NCBI GenBank assembly: GCA_029378245.1
Contig: JARKIF010000004.1
Span: 2,480,001-2,544,000 of the forward strand
Reading direction: 5' to 3'
Length of the DNA: 64,000 bases
DNA from: Roridomyces roridus
Taxonomy: Eukaryota > Basidiomycota > Agaricomycetes > Agaricales > Mycenaceae
A model generated the notes under the pieces. It saw only the letters and a program-made list of their open reading frames with translations, ran no database searches and was not told where the DNA came from. Position 1 is the stretch's first letter. Every line of letters starts with the position of its first letter. Below, piece by piece: positions 23,768 to 34,529 of this stretch. The translations under genes and the position numbers were made by a program.

Positions 23768-24342
23768 CTAAGCGACAGCGGGGTTGGGGTTGGGTCCCTT
23801 CTCGCTGCGCGTCCCGCTGTAGGTCGTAGGGAGGGTGCCGGACGCCGCATTGATGGCGGCGTACTCCATCAAGATCGAGGTGGCAATCAAGGTGAAGATG
23901 CCGAAGGAGGCCAAGCTGAACGCAACGGCGGCGAGGAGGACGTGGCCACGGTGGCCGGCGCCGACAATGTCACGGTTGGGCCAGCGGTGGGTGGCGATGG
24001 CAGAGCCGACGAACCACATGCACCAGAGGACGAAGTTGCCGAACGATTCCGAGCGGAGACCGCTGACGGGGCTGCCGGCCGAGCGACGGTGGAACACGAG
24101 GGCAAGGGGGGCCCAGATGAGGGTGAGGCATGCCGTGGCGAGGAGTTCCGCAATGATCGGGTCTGTGGGTGCAAGGTGAGTCGGTTGGAAAAAAGGCAGG
24201 CAAGGGAAGAAGGGTGCTTACAGTGGAAGCGCGTCTCGTGGATGCGCTCCGCCGTGAGGCCGAGCTCGATGGCTGCAACGGCCCAGGCGAGGGCGTACAG
24301 GATGCGGCGGTGGGCGGGGTAAGAGGCGCGGTCGAAGAACAT
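23768..24342 (-). CDS. Four-helix (MARVEL-like) membrane protein, copy 2
   Basis: Paralogue of the 17622 gene on the opposite strand, 171 aa; exons 24342-24222 and 24162-23768, with a 59-nt intron at the identical position. It starts MFFDRASYPAHRRILYALAW and ends EKGPNPNPAVA, as in copy 1. Changes concentrate in the loop between helices 2 and 3 (HRRSAGSPVSGLRSESFG versus HRRSSSSRVGGLHFESIG). Promoter and 5' leader are also shared. It lies tail to tail with the HSP70-like gene, whose stop is 160 bp away. Function unknown beyond membrane location. Confidence 0.8.
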
Positions 24343-24400
24343 TGTTGGGGAGGTTGTGAACGTTGTTGCTCGAACTGACTTTTCCAGAACATGCCTGCCA

Positions 24401-24410
24401 GTTTATATAC
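24401..24410 (-). promoter_or_regulatory. TATA box of membrane-protein gene copy 2
   Basis: GTATATAAAC on the minus strand, about 60 bp upstream of the ATG at 24342, matching the position of the TATA box in copy 1. Confidence 0.6.
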
Positions 24411-24619
24411 TGGCTGAGACGTGCCGTATAGTCAGCAACGGCGGTGGGCGGATACAGTTCGTTGTGGTTCAGTGCGGGAGACGCTTGGCCATCGGCGATC
24501 CCTAATCAGTATCGATCAGCCCGAGCAAGTTGAATCGGCGTTTGTGCAAATCTAATTCAAATTACGGATCTACTGCAAAATGGACGGACTCGGACCGAAC
24601 TAGACTCGGCAAAGTTCGG

Positions 24620-25400
24620 ACTTTGTAAGTCTCACTTTAGCTTGTTGTGGACGGAGACTCCGAGTCTGTGCATATTACGCTTTGAAAACCCGTTCAATCG
24701 GCTCTCTGGGCTCATTCCGTGGAACCATCTTCGAGTCCGGACTCGAAGGGATGTGGCGCCCTCTGAAATTGGCATCTTGTAAGTATCGGTATCGTACCCA
24801 CTCAATTCAGACTTTTTGGTACGGTAGCTCCACCTCTGACAGGTAGCCACGTTCGGCGGTGAATCGGGTGTCATACAGACAAGACGCGGTGTGGCGGAAA
24901 CGGACCGAAAATCACATTACGTGAACTTGGCGCTCGGCTCCGGTGAATTTGGGTTGAACACAGTTCGTTTTCCGGCTTCTGGTCGATCTTGTGTTATTGT
25001 TCAATTTGAAACATCCAGGTGGTTTCCGTGCGCATTATTCCAAGCGAGGAATATATGCAAGGAGTCGTGTACGTGAAGTTTGGGGGCCAACCGCAGAGTT
25101 TCTAATCTCCACTGCACGGCGGGGTTGATGAGTACTATGTATTGTACTACTCTCCGATCGGAACCTGAGCCTCGTGTACCCTATTCTGACAAGAGGACTC
25201 TTCTCTGTCAAGATTCTGTGGCTAACTGTCACTGTGGATTACGTCGCCCGTCAAGATTGGTATGATTTGTTGTGATATGATCAGAATGATCCACATGCCG
25301 CTCCTGTACTTGTCACCGGCATGGGCGGGGTTCATCAAATTATTCGACGGAGTCACAATTCTTCACATGCACACCTTTTCACTCTATAACCGCCGGTACC
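24620..25400. other. Intergenic, no recognised gene
   Basis: Short ORFs only. The right arm of the inverted duplication fades out near 24620. Confidence 0.4.
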
Positions 25401-25409
25401 TCAGGGTTG

Positions 25410-26735
25410 AGGTTTAACTTACCGAGCGGAGGACTTCTTCCGACTCACACCCGGCTCTCCCAAGTTTCTCTGCTTCCGACGAGCCGGCGAACGCATCCTG
25501 TCCACGTGGGGCATCAACGTTCCGCTTGTTGGCCGCCTGCCTTGCCGAGTTCGATTCAGCCCCCATCGCAATCTCAGCTCATACTCTGAGCAAGCTGTGT
25601 TTCGAATAATCGGGAGAAGGAATGTTCTTTAGAAAATCTGCTACTTACGATAGAAAAATGCGTGCCGGAACCGTCCGATTCAAAGTCGCTGGCAGGACCC
25701 ACATCCAGTAATCCAGATCTTACTATTTATTGATACTTTTCTCAGACAGGCACCCTTTGCTAGAAGCCAGATACACGGGCATTCAAACTGTGGCAAGCTC
25801 GCGATGGACGAGTTGTATCCAGCGACCGCCACCGTGTTCTTGTTCGTGTCTGCTGTCTGCACATGTTGGGTTGTTGGCCGCCCATGTCGGCTTTGATTCA
25901 ATGCTCAGACTCGATCGGTATCTCGGCAGTGACTCGGACTCGGCTCATTCCCGCAGCAGGTTGTGTTTGTTTTCATCGGGAGTTCTCCTACAGCGGGCAG
26001 TGTCTGTCAGGACTCAGATTGCTTCAAAGGACTCAAAGGACTCGGAGAAGATCTTGAGAAAATTTGGTTTTGACAGGTACTGTGTGCCGGAACCGTCCGA
26101 TTCAGAGTCGGGACCCACATTCACTAATCCAGATCCCGTATTACAACTGGGGGACATACGAGAGAGGTTCTGCTGTACGGAAGACGCACAAACAGTCAAA
26201 CCGTGTAAATCACCGGAGCCGTCGTGGTGATCGGCGGCAAGCTGTATACAACCTCGAGTAATTCGCGTTCTTCTCCGCACTAGAGCTCACTCTTCTCGTG
26301 TGTCCACACCCTGCGCCTCGCGTTTTTAGTTGCTTCTTATAGACATGCGCATCATGCATTCGATTCAGTGGCCAACACGAGCCGGTGATCAAGTACCACA
26401 TCATCAATGTTCCGATCGATCACTTGCCGATTTTGATTCAATCGCCTGGGTCCGGATCGGAATATCAATCTCGGCAGTGCTTCGGCTCATTTCCGCAGCA
26501 AGTTGTGGTTGATTTCATCGGGAGTTCTCCAACAGCGGGCAGTGTCTGTCAGATTGCTTCAAAGAAGCAGATCTTTGGAAAATCTTCATACTGTAGTTGT
26601 AATTACGAAAGAGAATGCGTGCCGGTATCGTCTTCTGGGACCCACATCCAATAATCCAGATCTCGTATTACTCAATGATAAAATTTGAAGACATATACAC
26701 TAAGAGAACTTGGGCTACCAAGAAGCAAACAGAAA
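25410..26735. repeat. Tandem decayed copies of the 3' end of the copy 3 gene
   Basis: Blocks of the downstream flank and C-terminal end of the gene at 26737-27426 recur toward lower coordinates. CACCGGAGCCGT...GATCGG occurs near 26207 and 26753; a GTATCCA...CCACCGTGTTC block occurs near 25815 and 26780. TCGGGAGTTCTCC...GCGGGCAGTGTCTGTCAG occurs near 25978 and 26518. The period is about 540 bp, with a still weaker third copy starting near 25410. All are non-coding now. Confidence 0.65.
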
Positions 26736-26736
26736 A

Positions 26737-27426
26737 TCAAACCGTGGCAATCACCGGAGCCGTGTTGCTGATCGGTGAGTGGTATCCAACATTGGGTATC
26801 CCCACCGTGTTCCCGTTCGTGTCGGCACTAGAATTCGACAAACTCTTCTCCCGCCTTGTTGCCCCACCCGAGGCCTGCCTCGCGCCGCTTCCCATGGCCA
26901 ACGCACTGATAACGCTATACTCCATCCACGCTAACATCCCTACTATCGTCAACAGCGCAAACACAACCCAGCTGAATGCGACAATGGCGAGGAGGATGTC
27001 CGCGTGAATTCCGGATCCGACGGCGGAGCGATTGGGCCAATGGTGCGTAGCGATGGCGGCGCCGACGAGCCACATCAGCCAGAGGAGGAGGGTGCCGAGG
27101 GACTCGTGGTGGAGGCCACCGAAGCGATCGCGACTCGTGTCGGCTCCAGGGACTCGACGATGGAAGAAGAAGGTGAGGGGGACCCATAGGAGGGTGAGGA
27201 ACGAGGTTATAAGGAGCTCGGCGACGATTGGGTCTGTAAAGCAAATGCGAAATGAGAGCTGCTTGGTGCGGGCATAGAGAGGGAGGGCGTACATACCATG
27301 AGTATTGAAGTTTGAACGCGTGTAATGGATGCGTGATGCGGTGAGGCCGAGCTCGATGACGGCAATGACCCAGATGAGGGAGTACAGCAGACGGCGGTGC
27401 GGGACGTAAGAGAAGCGGTCGAACAT
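26737..27426 (-). CDS. Four-helix (MARVEL-like) membrane protein, copy 3
   Basis: Third, more diverged paralogue, 208 aa; exons 27426-27297 and 27233-26737, intron 63 nt at the same position as in copies 1 and 2. It starts MFDRFSYVPHRRLLYSLIW and keeps VIELGLTASRIH, DPIVAELLITSFLTLLWVPL, LLLWLMWLVGAAIATHHWPN and ILLAIVAFSWVVFALLTIVG. The C-terminus is longer than in the other two: a Ser/Gly-rich cytoplasmic tail (SGARQASGGATRREK) then NSSADTNGN. A TATA-like TATATAAT lies on the minus strand about 45 bp upstream of the ATG. Role unknown. Confidence 0.75.
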   Translation of the reverse strand: MFDRFSYVPHRRLLYSLIWVIAVIELGLTASRIHYTRSNFNTHGMYALPLYARTKQLSFRICFTDPIVAELLITSFLTLLWVPLTFFFHRRVPGADTSRDRFGGLHHESLGTLLLWLMWLVGAAIATHHWPNRSAVGSGIHADILLAIVAFSWVVFALLTIVGMLAWMEYSVISALAMGSGARQASGGATRREKSLSNSSADTNGNTVGIPNVGYHSPISNTAPVIATV

Positions 27427-28540
27427 GGCGTGGTGGTTTATGAGGACTCTTAGGTTGGTGAGCGCGTGATTATATACTTGCAGGATGGGAGGGGGAACCT
27501 GACGCAACATGTGAGATTAGTGGTTCAACCCCTTAATCTTCGGGTACCGGAAGGGTTTGGAATTGACCATGGATGATCGTCAAAAAAATCCGTGAGGATG
27601 CCTTCTGGTGTGCTCCTGATGGTGCAGAGTTAGAAGGCGTGAATTAGGACTAACGGGTGAGGCCTCGAGGGTTGGTTCAATATTGATCCCAATCAATTGC
27701 AAGACTTACCCATTCTCCGATTGCACGATTTTTTCATTCATCTCAGTCTGTACGCGCACTTGTATGGACTGTCCGAACGCCGAGTGCATCGATGTACCGA
27801 GAAATGGGGAGCGTTTCAACTTCGAGACCCTGCCGGCATCCCTTGATGAAGTAATTGATCGGCCGTCGGCGCCCTCCAATGTCCCTCCCCTCCTCCACGT
27901 CTCTGCGACGAAATCGTGGGACCCTGTCACGGTCGATGGACTCGATACATCCCATTTATTTAATGGGTCTCGATGGGCTGTCATACAGCCTGTATGACCG
28001 CCGGCACTGTGCGATTTACGCATGGTTGCAAGTTGAACTAACTTGAACTTCCCGAGCCGAGGACGCATCGAGACTTGTAATTGTGTCGCTCGGATGTAGG
28101 CATACCACAAGCCGGACTTTTGATCACCTCAGGGCTCGGCCGCCGTTTAAAAGTGTCGGGCGGGGGAAGGCAAACAGATTAGCGCTTGGAAAGAAGCAGA
28201 ACCGAGACGATAAGATGCAGACAGACCAGGACGCCGTAAATTGGCCGGGGAGACCGGTTGTCTAGTCGTCTTCCATCGGCCGCGGTGGCATAAGAAGAAA
28301 CGTGGCATAGTCACACAGAGGATCCCGCAATTATGCGAGGATGTTTTGAGGCAAAGCAGCTCCCGGGCGCTCAGACCCCCTCACCGCCGTCAGGGAGATC
28401 ATCGAGGCTTCGAAATGTTTCGAAATTAAGAGTACTAGTGTACAACAAGATAGGATAGTCTGCAATTTGGAACGAGTCAGGCCACAGGAAAACCTGGAGG
28501 ACGAAGTGACGCACCATTGTAATCTCTACATCTGATCCAA
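27427..28540. other. Intergenic, no recognised gene
   Basis: Apart from the copy 3 promoter at its left end, only short ORFs are present. A 104-aa plus-strand ORF at 27683-27997 has no recognisable domain. Confidence 0.4.
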
Positions 28541-28981
28541 TCAAGACCCCCAATTAGAGACCGTGCCGCCCTGGACGATGAAGGACCCGGAAGGCTTGGC
28601 TGGCTGCCCGAAAGTCGTAGGTGCCGCAGGGTTCACACCACCGCTAGTCGTCCCACCAAGCGTCGGCGGTGGGGCGCCCCCATACGATATCGACACCTTC
28701 GACGCCACGGGAGCCACGGTGCTATCTCCGGCGATGAGGAAGACCTGCGTAGGATGCGCAGGCGTGTGTCCCCCCACGAATCGTTCACCCAGAGCGCAGT
28801 TGGCGCAGAGATCGTGGTCTACGCAGGTGAGGCAGTGCACGCGCGGACGGGTGCTTGGAATGCCCTGCATGCAGCCGTCGCAATTGTAGTTTAGGAGTTG
28901 GGTTTGGCGAGGAGGAAGAGGTTGGGGTGTGGTGTGGATTTGACTTGGCTGGTAGCCTGCGAGGGACGATACGATGGGCAT
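28541..28981 (-). CDS. ZZ-type zinc finger protein (possibly C-terminally incomplete)
   Basis: Single open frame of 146 aa from an ATG at 28981. Residues about 33-75 form a ZZ zinc finger: YNCDGCMQGIPSTRPRVHC, then LTCVDHDLCANCALGE and a terminal GGHTPAHPTQ His pair. ZZ fingers bind proteins or peptide N-termini. After it comes a low-complexity Gly/Pro/Ser linker, and the frame ends SFIVQGGTVSNWGS. In larger fungal ZZ proteins a similar VxNWGS motif is followed by a further conserved region, so this may be a truncated gene or may continue through a missed splice. A TATAAA-like sequence lies on the minus strand about 40 bp upstream. Confidence 0.65.
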   Translation of the reverse strand: MPIVSSLAGYQPSQIHTTPQPLPPRQTQLLNYNCDGCMQGIPSTRPRVHCLTCVDHDLCANCALGERFVGGHTPAHPTQVFLIAGDSTVAPVASKVSISYGGAPPPTLGGTTSGGVNPAAPTTFGQPAKPSGSFIVQGGTVSNWGS

Positions 28982-29316
28982 TGTGGTGGTGAAAGGCAGG
29001 AGCGCTGCCGGTTGACAGCCGGGATTATAAATCTGTCAATCATCTGCCAAACGTCAAAGTGGACGGCTTGCCCCTGAATCAATTTACAACCGAGGCCTTG
29101 GCAAGGCCTTGTGGAACCTTGTGCAACTGCACGCAAAGGGCAGCTCATTTCCTCTCATTTCTCTGGATTCAAGGACATCTCATTTGTTTTTCAAACGCCC
29201 CAACGTTTTGAACTCGGCATTCCTGAAACAGACGCCCCACCAATTACAAGAGGGCCCAACCATTCGAATTCGTTACGGTTAAACGAAAACACTACATTGA
29301 AAATTTGTTACATCAG
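28982..29316. other. Intergenic between ZZ and aldo/keto reductase genes
   Basis: No gene seen; the promoter of the ZZ gene and the 3' flank of the reductase gene. Confidence 0.5.
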
Positions 29317-30788
29317 TTACTGCATAGCAGGCCGAATCGGCTCAAGCCAGAGCGGCTTCTCAACATTAGCCGCCGAAGAGAGAAAGAAACTATGCTTCGT
29401 TCCATCTCCCTGCGAAAAGAAAAATCCGTCAATTGCAGCACCATGGCTGTTAGATTTAGAGAAAGAACGAACGATGAGGAAGTCGGGGAAGCCAGGGTCG
29501 AGTGGAGTGACGCTCTCGAGGTAGTTGATTTGGTCCTGCGACAGCGAGATGTCGAGGGCTTCGAGGTTCGAGAGGAGGTGCTCGACCTTGCGGCCGCCAA
29601 CGATGGGGAAACAGTAGGGGACTTTCTGCATCACGTAGGCGATCGCCACTAAAATTCATTCAGCAAGAGAAAGCGGGCCGAAAAGAATGGACACACCGGC
29701 AGTGAGACTCTTGGTCCCCACTTCACCTGCGACCTTCTCCAGCGCAGCGGACACCTTTTTCTCGGCCTCGGTTCTCTCCCACTCGGGACCGAATAGCGTA
29801 CGCCCGTTCTCACCAGTATTACGGCGCTGTTCCTCCTCGGCATCGGTGCGGAACTTTCCACCTCCGACGACATTCCACGGCGCGAGCGCAAGTCCTGCCC
29901 GGAGTAAGTTTAGATCTGAGGGATGCGATGGCAACTCACCGTGAGCCCGAGCCATAGGAATAATCTCGCGCTCAAAAGAGCGGTCCATGACATTCCAAGC
30001 GCCTTGGTAAATCGCAAACGGCGTCTTCCCGTGATCGCGCGCGTACTGATTCGCTTGAGAGACGACCCACGCTGGGGTGTCAGAGACACCCTAGCTCGCC
30101 GCTCAGCAATCAGGGATCATCCAAGTAGAGAGGACCACGCACCAAGTACAACACCTTACCCTGCACGACGAGGTTGTGCAGTCCGTTCATCACCTCCTCC
30201 ACACCCGTATGCCAATCCCACCAGTGCAAGTAGAAAATGTCGATATATGTCGTACGCAGCTTCTTGAGACTTGCTTCGACGCTGATGTGCATGGATTTGA
30301 CGTTGTTCCCGACGTATGTGACCTTCTTGGAGATGGTATCGTCGCCGGCTTTGTAGTTCATACTATACTTTGAGGTGCGTGAGCTGGGACGCATAACGTG
30401 GGTTTGGAAAAAGGAACAATACCTTGGTAGCGATGACCAGTTGGTCGCGGATACCGCGCTTCTCCGCCCACTCTCCTATGAACATTTCGGACGTCTCGTC
30501 CTGGCTGCCAAGCGATGCGTCAGATTCGCTGCGGGGATGGAAGTGGGGTATACCGTATCCTCGCTAGGCGTTCGCTGTGTCGATAAAATTGCCGCCCTTG
30601 TCAAACTACGCATCGAGCAAGGCGAAACTCGAGTCTTTGGACATGTCGCCCCAAGAGGCATTCCACTTGTCCCCGATGCTCGCAGCGCCAAGTTGGATGG
30701 GTGAGACGTGGACTCCGGCAAGGGGAGACAGAGTGCGGTAAACGCCGAGCTTGCTGGGTGGCGGTGGGGCAGGCGCAAAGGACGACAT
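29317..30788 (-). CDS. Aldo/keto reductase (aryl-alcohol dehydrogenase type), one in-frame stop
   Basis: NADPH-dependent TIM-barrel reductase of the fungal aryl-alcohol dehydrogenase group. Exons: 30788-30565, 30504-30423, 30367-30143, 30090-29940, 29894-29697, 29648-29473 and 29409-29317. The start is [11 protein letters not shown], then [20 protein letters not shown]. The catalytic tetrad is recognisable: Asp and Tyr in NFIDTANA|Y, Lys in QLVIATK|YS, His in [10 protein letters not shown]. The Tyr codon spans an intron (30505-30564, 60 nt) whose donor must be GC to give TAC. The NADP-binding end is [23 protein letters not shown] at 30606-30608 replaces the expected aromatic residue in [17 protein letters not shown], so this allele is either a very young pseudogene or has a base error. 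All other exons are open. Confidence 0.8.
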
Positions 30789-31960
30789 GGTGGGTCGAAT
30801 GGTGCAGAACAAGGTGCTGAATTGTAGCCCTTTTATCGTACTGGTGAATCTTTTTCCGTCGCTAAGGACTCGAATACGCATTGAAGGATCGGCGGTAAAT
30901 CCAGATTCCAAATGGAATAAATGTGAACAAGAGGAGCCGGGCCGTTAATCCGGCAACGCATTGAGACCTTGGAGTCTGACCCTCCGGTCGAATTGCGCGC
31001 GCGACATTGGGTGCGGCCTGAGTGCGAGCGAGTGAATCAAAAGAACTGAAGCTGAACGAGGGAAAAGTTGCAAGTTGCGAGCGAACAAGACAACGGAGGA
31101 GAACGGAGTTCACGGGGCAATTTGCATTAAACAAGCGAAGACAAGAAGACAAGAGAGCCGATCAGTCCACGGAGTTGGCGATCGGGAAGATTCCCAGCCT
31201 AAGCCTTTGTCTTCGTTTTGTCGAGTGCGACGCTGCAGCATTACATGAGGAGCGAGCGTCAAGGAGTGACTAGTCACTCAGTGAGGCTCTGCTTCCTGGT
31301 ACTTAATGGGTAGACTCGCTACCAGTACCGTTGGCTCGGCGGCGCAATCTCACTAAGGGGAATTCAAAGCTGGATTTGTAATCAATTGGTTCTTGTATGT
31401 ACAGATGTTGGTAGAGTTTGGTGTGATGTTTGGTATGTTTGTGTGATTCAGGGCTTGCCGAGCCAACGGACTGGGGAACTTGAGACGCTTTGAGCCGGGT
31501 CGTGATTTGTAAGCGAAAGACTTGGAAAAATTCGACTTTGTCGATTTTGGACCTCTTTAGATTGCCTTGTATTTAGTCTATTCAGGTACACCGCCAAAGT
31601 GCCGTCAGGCGATCACCAGATGGAACCATCAGCTGGTGATCACCAAACGCGGCAGCTGCCAAAAGCTGTCGGCAGCATGGAATCCAGCTGTGCCGGGCAG
31701 GGGTAATTTCTCGGCTGGAGGACATGTGAAGAATTCAGGTCCGACTTGAAATAGTTAGGACATACCGGCATTGTACGAAAAGGTGCAGGAACTTTGAGCA
31801 GGAAAAATTCAGATTGAAAAGCACCGTCGGCCTCAAAATTTCGCCCATGAATATTGAAGAGTATGGTAAGGCAGAACGCGGGTCAAGTCAGGAGCTGACA
31901 TTGACAAGGACGGGACAACGGCAACTCTACTCCGATCATCGGTGATAGGCACTGATCGAT
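30789..31960. other. Intergenic; contains a small inverted repeat
   Basis: No gene seen. Arms CAGTACCGTTGGCTCGGC (31323-31340) and its near reverse complement (31457-31473) enclose about 115 bp. A CAGCTG-rich stretch lies at 31620-31700. Confidence 0.4.
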
Positions 31961-32400
31961 CGCCACGGTATATATATGGCGCCAAGGGTGTTGTCCGCCG
32001 TCTTGTCTCTTCCCCTCTTCCACCAGCCATCCGTCGCTCCTCATTCTCATCGAGCCTGCACCTGTGTACGCCGCAAGCCAGCTTCTATATCCTCAAGAGT
32101 CAAGACAGCACCTCTTCAACATCCTTCTCGTAGAGGTTACCCAAGACAATTCAACGAAGACCCGACGATTGCCGCTGCGGCGCTGCCTAGCCTCAAGTTC
32201 TTTTCATTTGTCTTGGACCTCTCCTGGCGGGCAGCACTCAAGCCCTCAAGCCCCTCCTCTCCCCCTCAAGTTGTGCGTTTCAAGATGCAAGAACAAGCCG
32301 GCTGGTCCTCTCCGTTGACAACGAACATTGTCAATAAATTCAATATACATCCAATATACATCTATCTTCGGTTTCCCGTGCGCTGCGCGCAGCGTGCTTA
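31940..32400 (+). other. Possible solo LTR
   Basis: A TATATATGG sequence near 31970 is followed by a pyrimidine-rich leader. Near 32330 come AATAAATTCAATATACATCC and repeated ATACATC, like a TATA-to-poly(A)-signal arrangement in a fungal LTR. No second copy or flanking duplication could be confirmed inside the window. Confidence 0.25.
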
Positions 32401-32978
32401 ACCCACGTCGTCCCCTTCCCAAGTCCTTCCGGTGTCTTTCCCTGCCGCGACCGGATGTTGTCGATGGGCGTCGGCTTGTCCTCCATTTTCTCCGTCGTAC
32501 TCTTCTGCTTCATTATCATTCCATGTCCCCTAGTTCTCATTCAAATGCCATTAGTATCCATTTCCTCCTCCTGATACTGTGAATTCCGAGCTGCATTATT
32601 GTCGTTGCAACTGGTAAGGACTACGTTGATGTGTACCACGTGTCCAGCTGTAATTCCAGTGGAAGGTATATGGCTTGAAACATTACATCGGGGAAGACTA
32701 ACAGCATGCGTTCAGGTTCATTCCCCAGCTGGATTCCAGCAAAGCTGGACGCAGTCTGGTTCCATTCGCTCCTTCAGCTGATATCCAGCTTCTAGCGGGG
32801 CTGGTTCCAGCTGGGCAAAACACGTGTCTCACACACTCGTTCCAGCTGGTTACGACCTGACATCCCGTTGGCGGTGTACTATACGATACAAAATGACTAT
32901 TCATCAAGTTTCCCGCCGCCTGAATGACCTATGGTCGCCGCAATTGACGTTGTCAGCGCCCCGGACCCAGAGAGCCAT
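32401..32978. other. Intergenic with CAGCTGG cluster
   Basis: Several TTCCAGCTGG-like decamers occur between 32640 and 32860. No gene seen. Confidence 0.4.
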
Positions 32979-32986
32979 GTCACGGC

Positions 32987-33610
32987 TAGTGCTGGCAAGG
33001 TTCGGTTCGGTTCGGTTCAGCAGCATTTTTTCCGAACCCCGAACCTGAACCTGGCGTTCGGTTCGGGCCATTGCCGAACCTTGAACCTGAACGTGCGTTC
33101 GCGTTCGGTTCAGGTTCGAACGCGTTCGAACCCCGCCGGTCCCTGATCCCAAGAATCCTCCCAAAAAATTGCTCTGTGGCTGAGGGTACCTGGGAAGGAG
33201 TCAACTGAGGTGCTTTGGAGAACCCGATGGATCGTGTACGGCGCTGTAATGTGCAGCCGACACATTCCCGCCACTATTGATGTGCCATCAATCATCTTGA
33301 TGAAAAGTCAGAGGCGCGCAACACGGTGTAAAAATGGGCTACAAGGGTGTGAATGTTACCGGATGGGTATACTTGCTACAGATCACACCGGCACTGCCAG
33401 AAATGTGGGAAATCCGGCATGAAATTGATACAATTGTGCTGATGGGGTTCACTTTCAGGTTCAGGTTCGAACGCGCGCCGTGCTGGCCGAACGCCGAACC
33501 GAACTTGCGTTCAGGTTCAGGGATTTCGTGAACCTGAACGCTGAACCCGCGTCCGGTTCAGGTTCTGTTCAGGTTCGAACCGATTTCTGAACCGGACCTT
33601 GCCACCACTA
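32987..33610. mobile_element. hAT-type MITE, 624 bp, TSD GTCACGGC
   Basis: The left end TAGTGCTGGCAAGGTTCGG and the right end, read as reverse complement, TAGTGGTGGCAAGGTCCGG differ at two of 19 positions. An exact 8-bp duplication GTCACGGC flanks it (32979-32986 and 33611-33618). The subterminal regions are packed with GGTTC/GAACC units in both orientations and could fold into hairpins. No transposase is present. Confidence 0.9.
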
Positions 33611-33618
33611 GTCACGGC

Positions 33619-34509
33619 TACACGAAAGTCGGCCTTTCTGGCCAATTCCACTCGGGATGCATCCGAGGGGACCAATGGCAGTTGCCCGCGGCCGTCGATA
33701 TGGCAGAATTGGACAGAGAGAGGCGCTGAGGGTGTTGGGGACCGGGATAGAGTGGTCAGCATTAGCTCGTGAATTCTGAGGGAAAAGGCCTGGAGGCGAG
33801 CTTGAGGACGGCTTGAGGTCGAAAGGGTAGTGGGGTGAAGTGGTTTGGAAGGGGCTGTAGCACCCCACAGCTCTCAGTGGAAGAACGACGGTAGTGGGGT
33901 GAGATGAAATTCGCTAAGTCCGTGTCACGCTTGGCGTGACTGGGCTGTAACCGGCTCAAGTTTCCCAGCCGCTTCGCTTGACGTGCTCGCCGGATCAAGC
34001 GAAGCGGTTGGTCGCGAGCCTACTTAATGGGAGGAAGAAGCAAAAGAAGACAGGAACCAAACAAAGTTAGACAATCAAACAACCGGCAATCACGACATCA
34101 ATTTTCTCTCTTCACCGACGACGATCTAACCAGCCTCAGCGGGACCAGACTTCGATAATGACGCCAGTCGTAATGAGAGCTTCATCGCAGACATGGCCGA
34201 ATCCGAAAGCCGCGAGAGGCCGCGAGGGTGCGTAATACGTGTCTTTCTGCGTGGGTCACGCGGCTAAGGGCTTCGATCGCGTCGAAATCGCGTTGGAGTC
34301 TCGTTGGCTGCTGCGTGTGCACAATATCTCCCTCAGTCTGTTGCGCTGTCTCGTCTCGAGATCTCGAACTCAGCCGCCCCGCCGCATCACATATCATTCG
34401 CCCATCTCGATTTGGGACAAGATGTCGTGGTCTTGAACGTCGTGGTCTGTCGTGGACTCGTGGTACTTGGTCAGACTCACATCGAGTCACTCACTCCTTC
34501 CCATCCTCC
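33619..34509. other. Intergenic, no recognised gene
   Basis: Short ORFs only; GTAGTGGGGTGA occurs twice near 33825 and 33891. Confidence 0.4.
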
Positions 34510-34529
34510 TGCATCCCTCATCGACTAGG

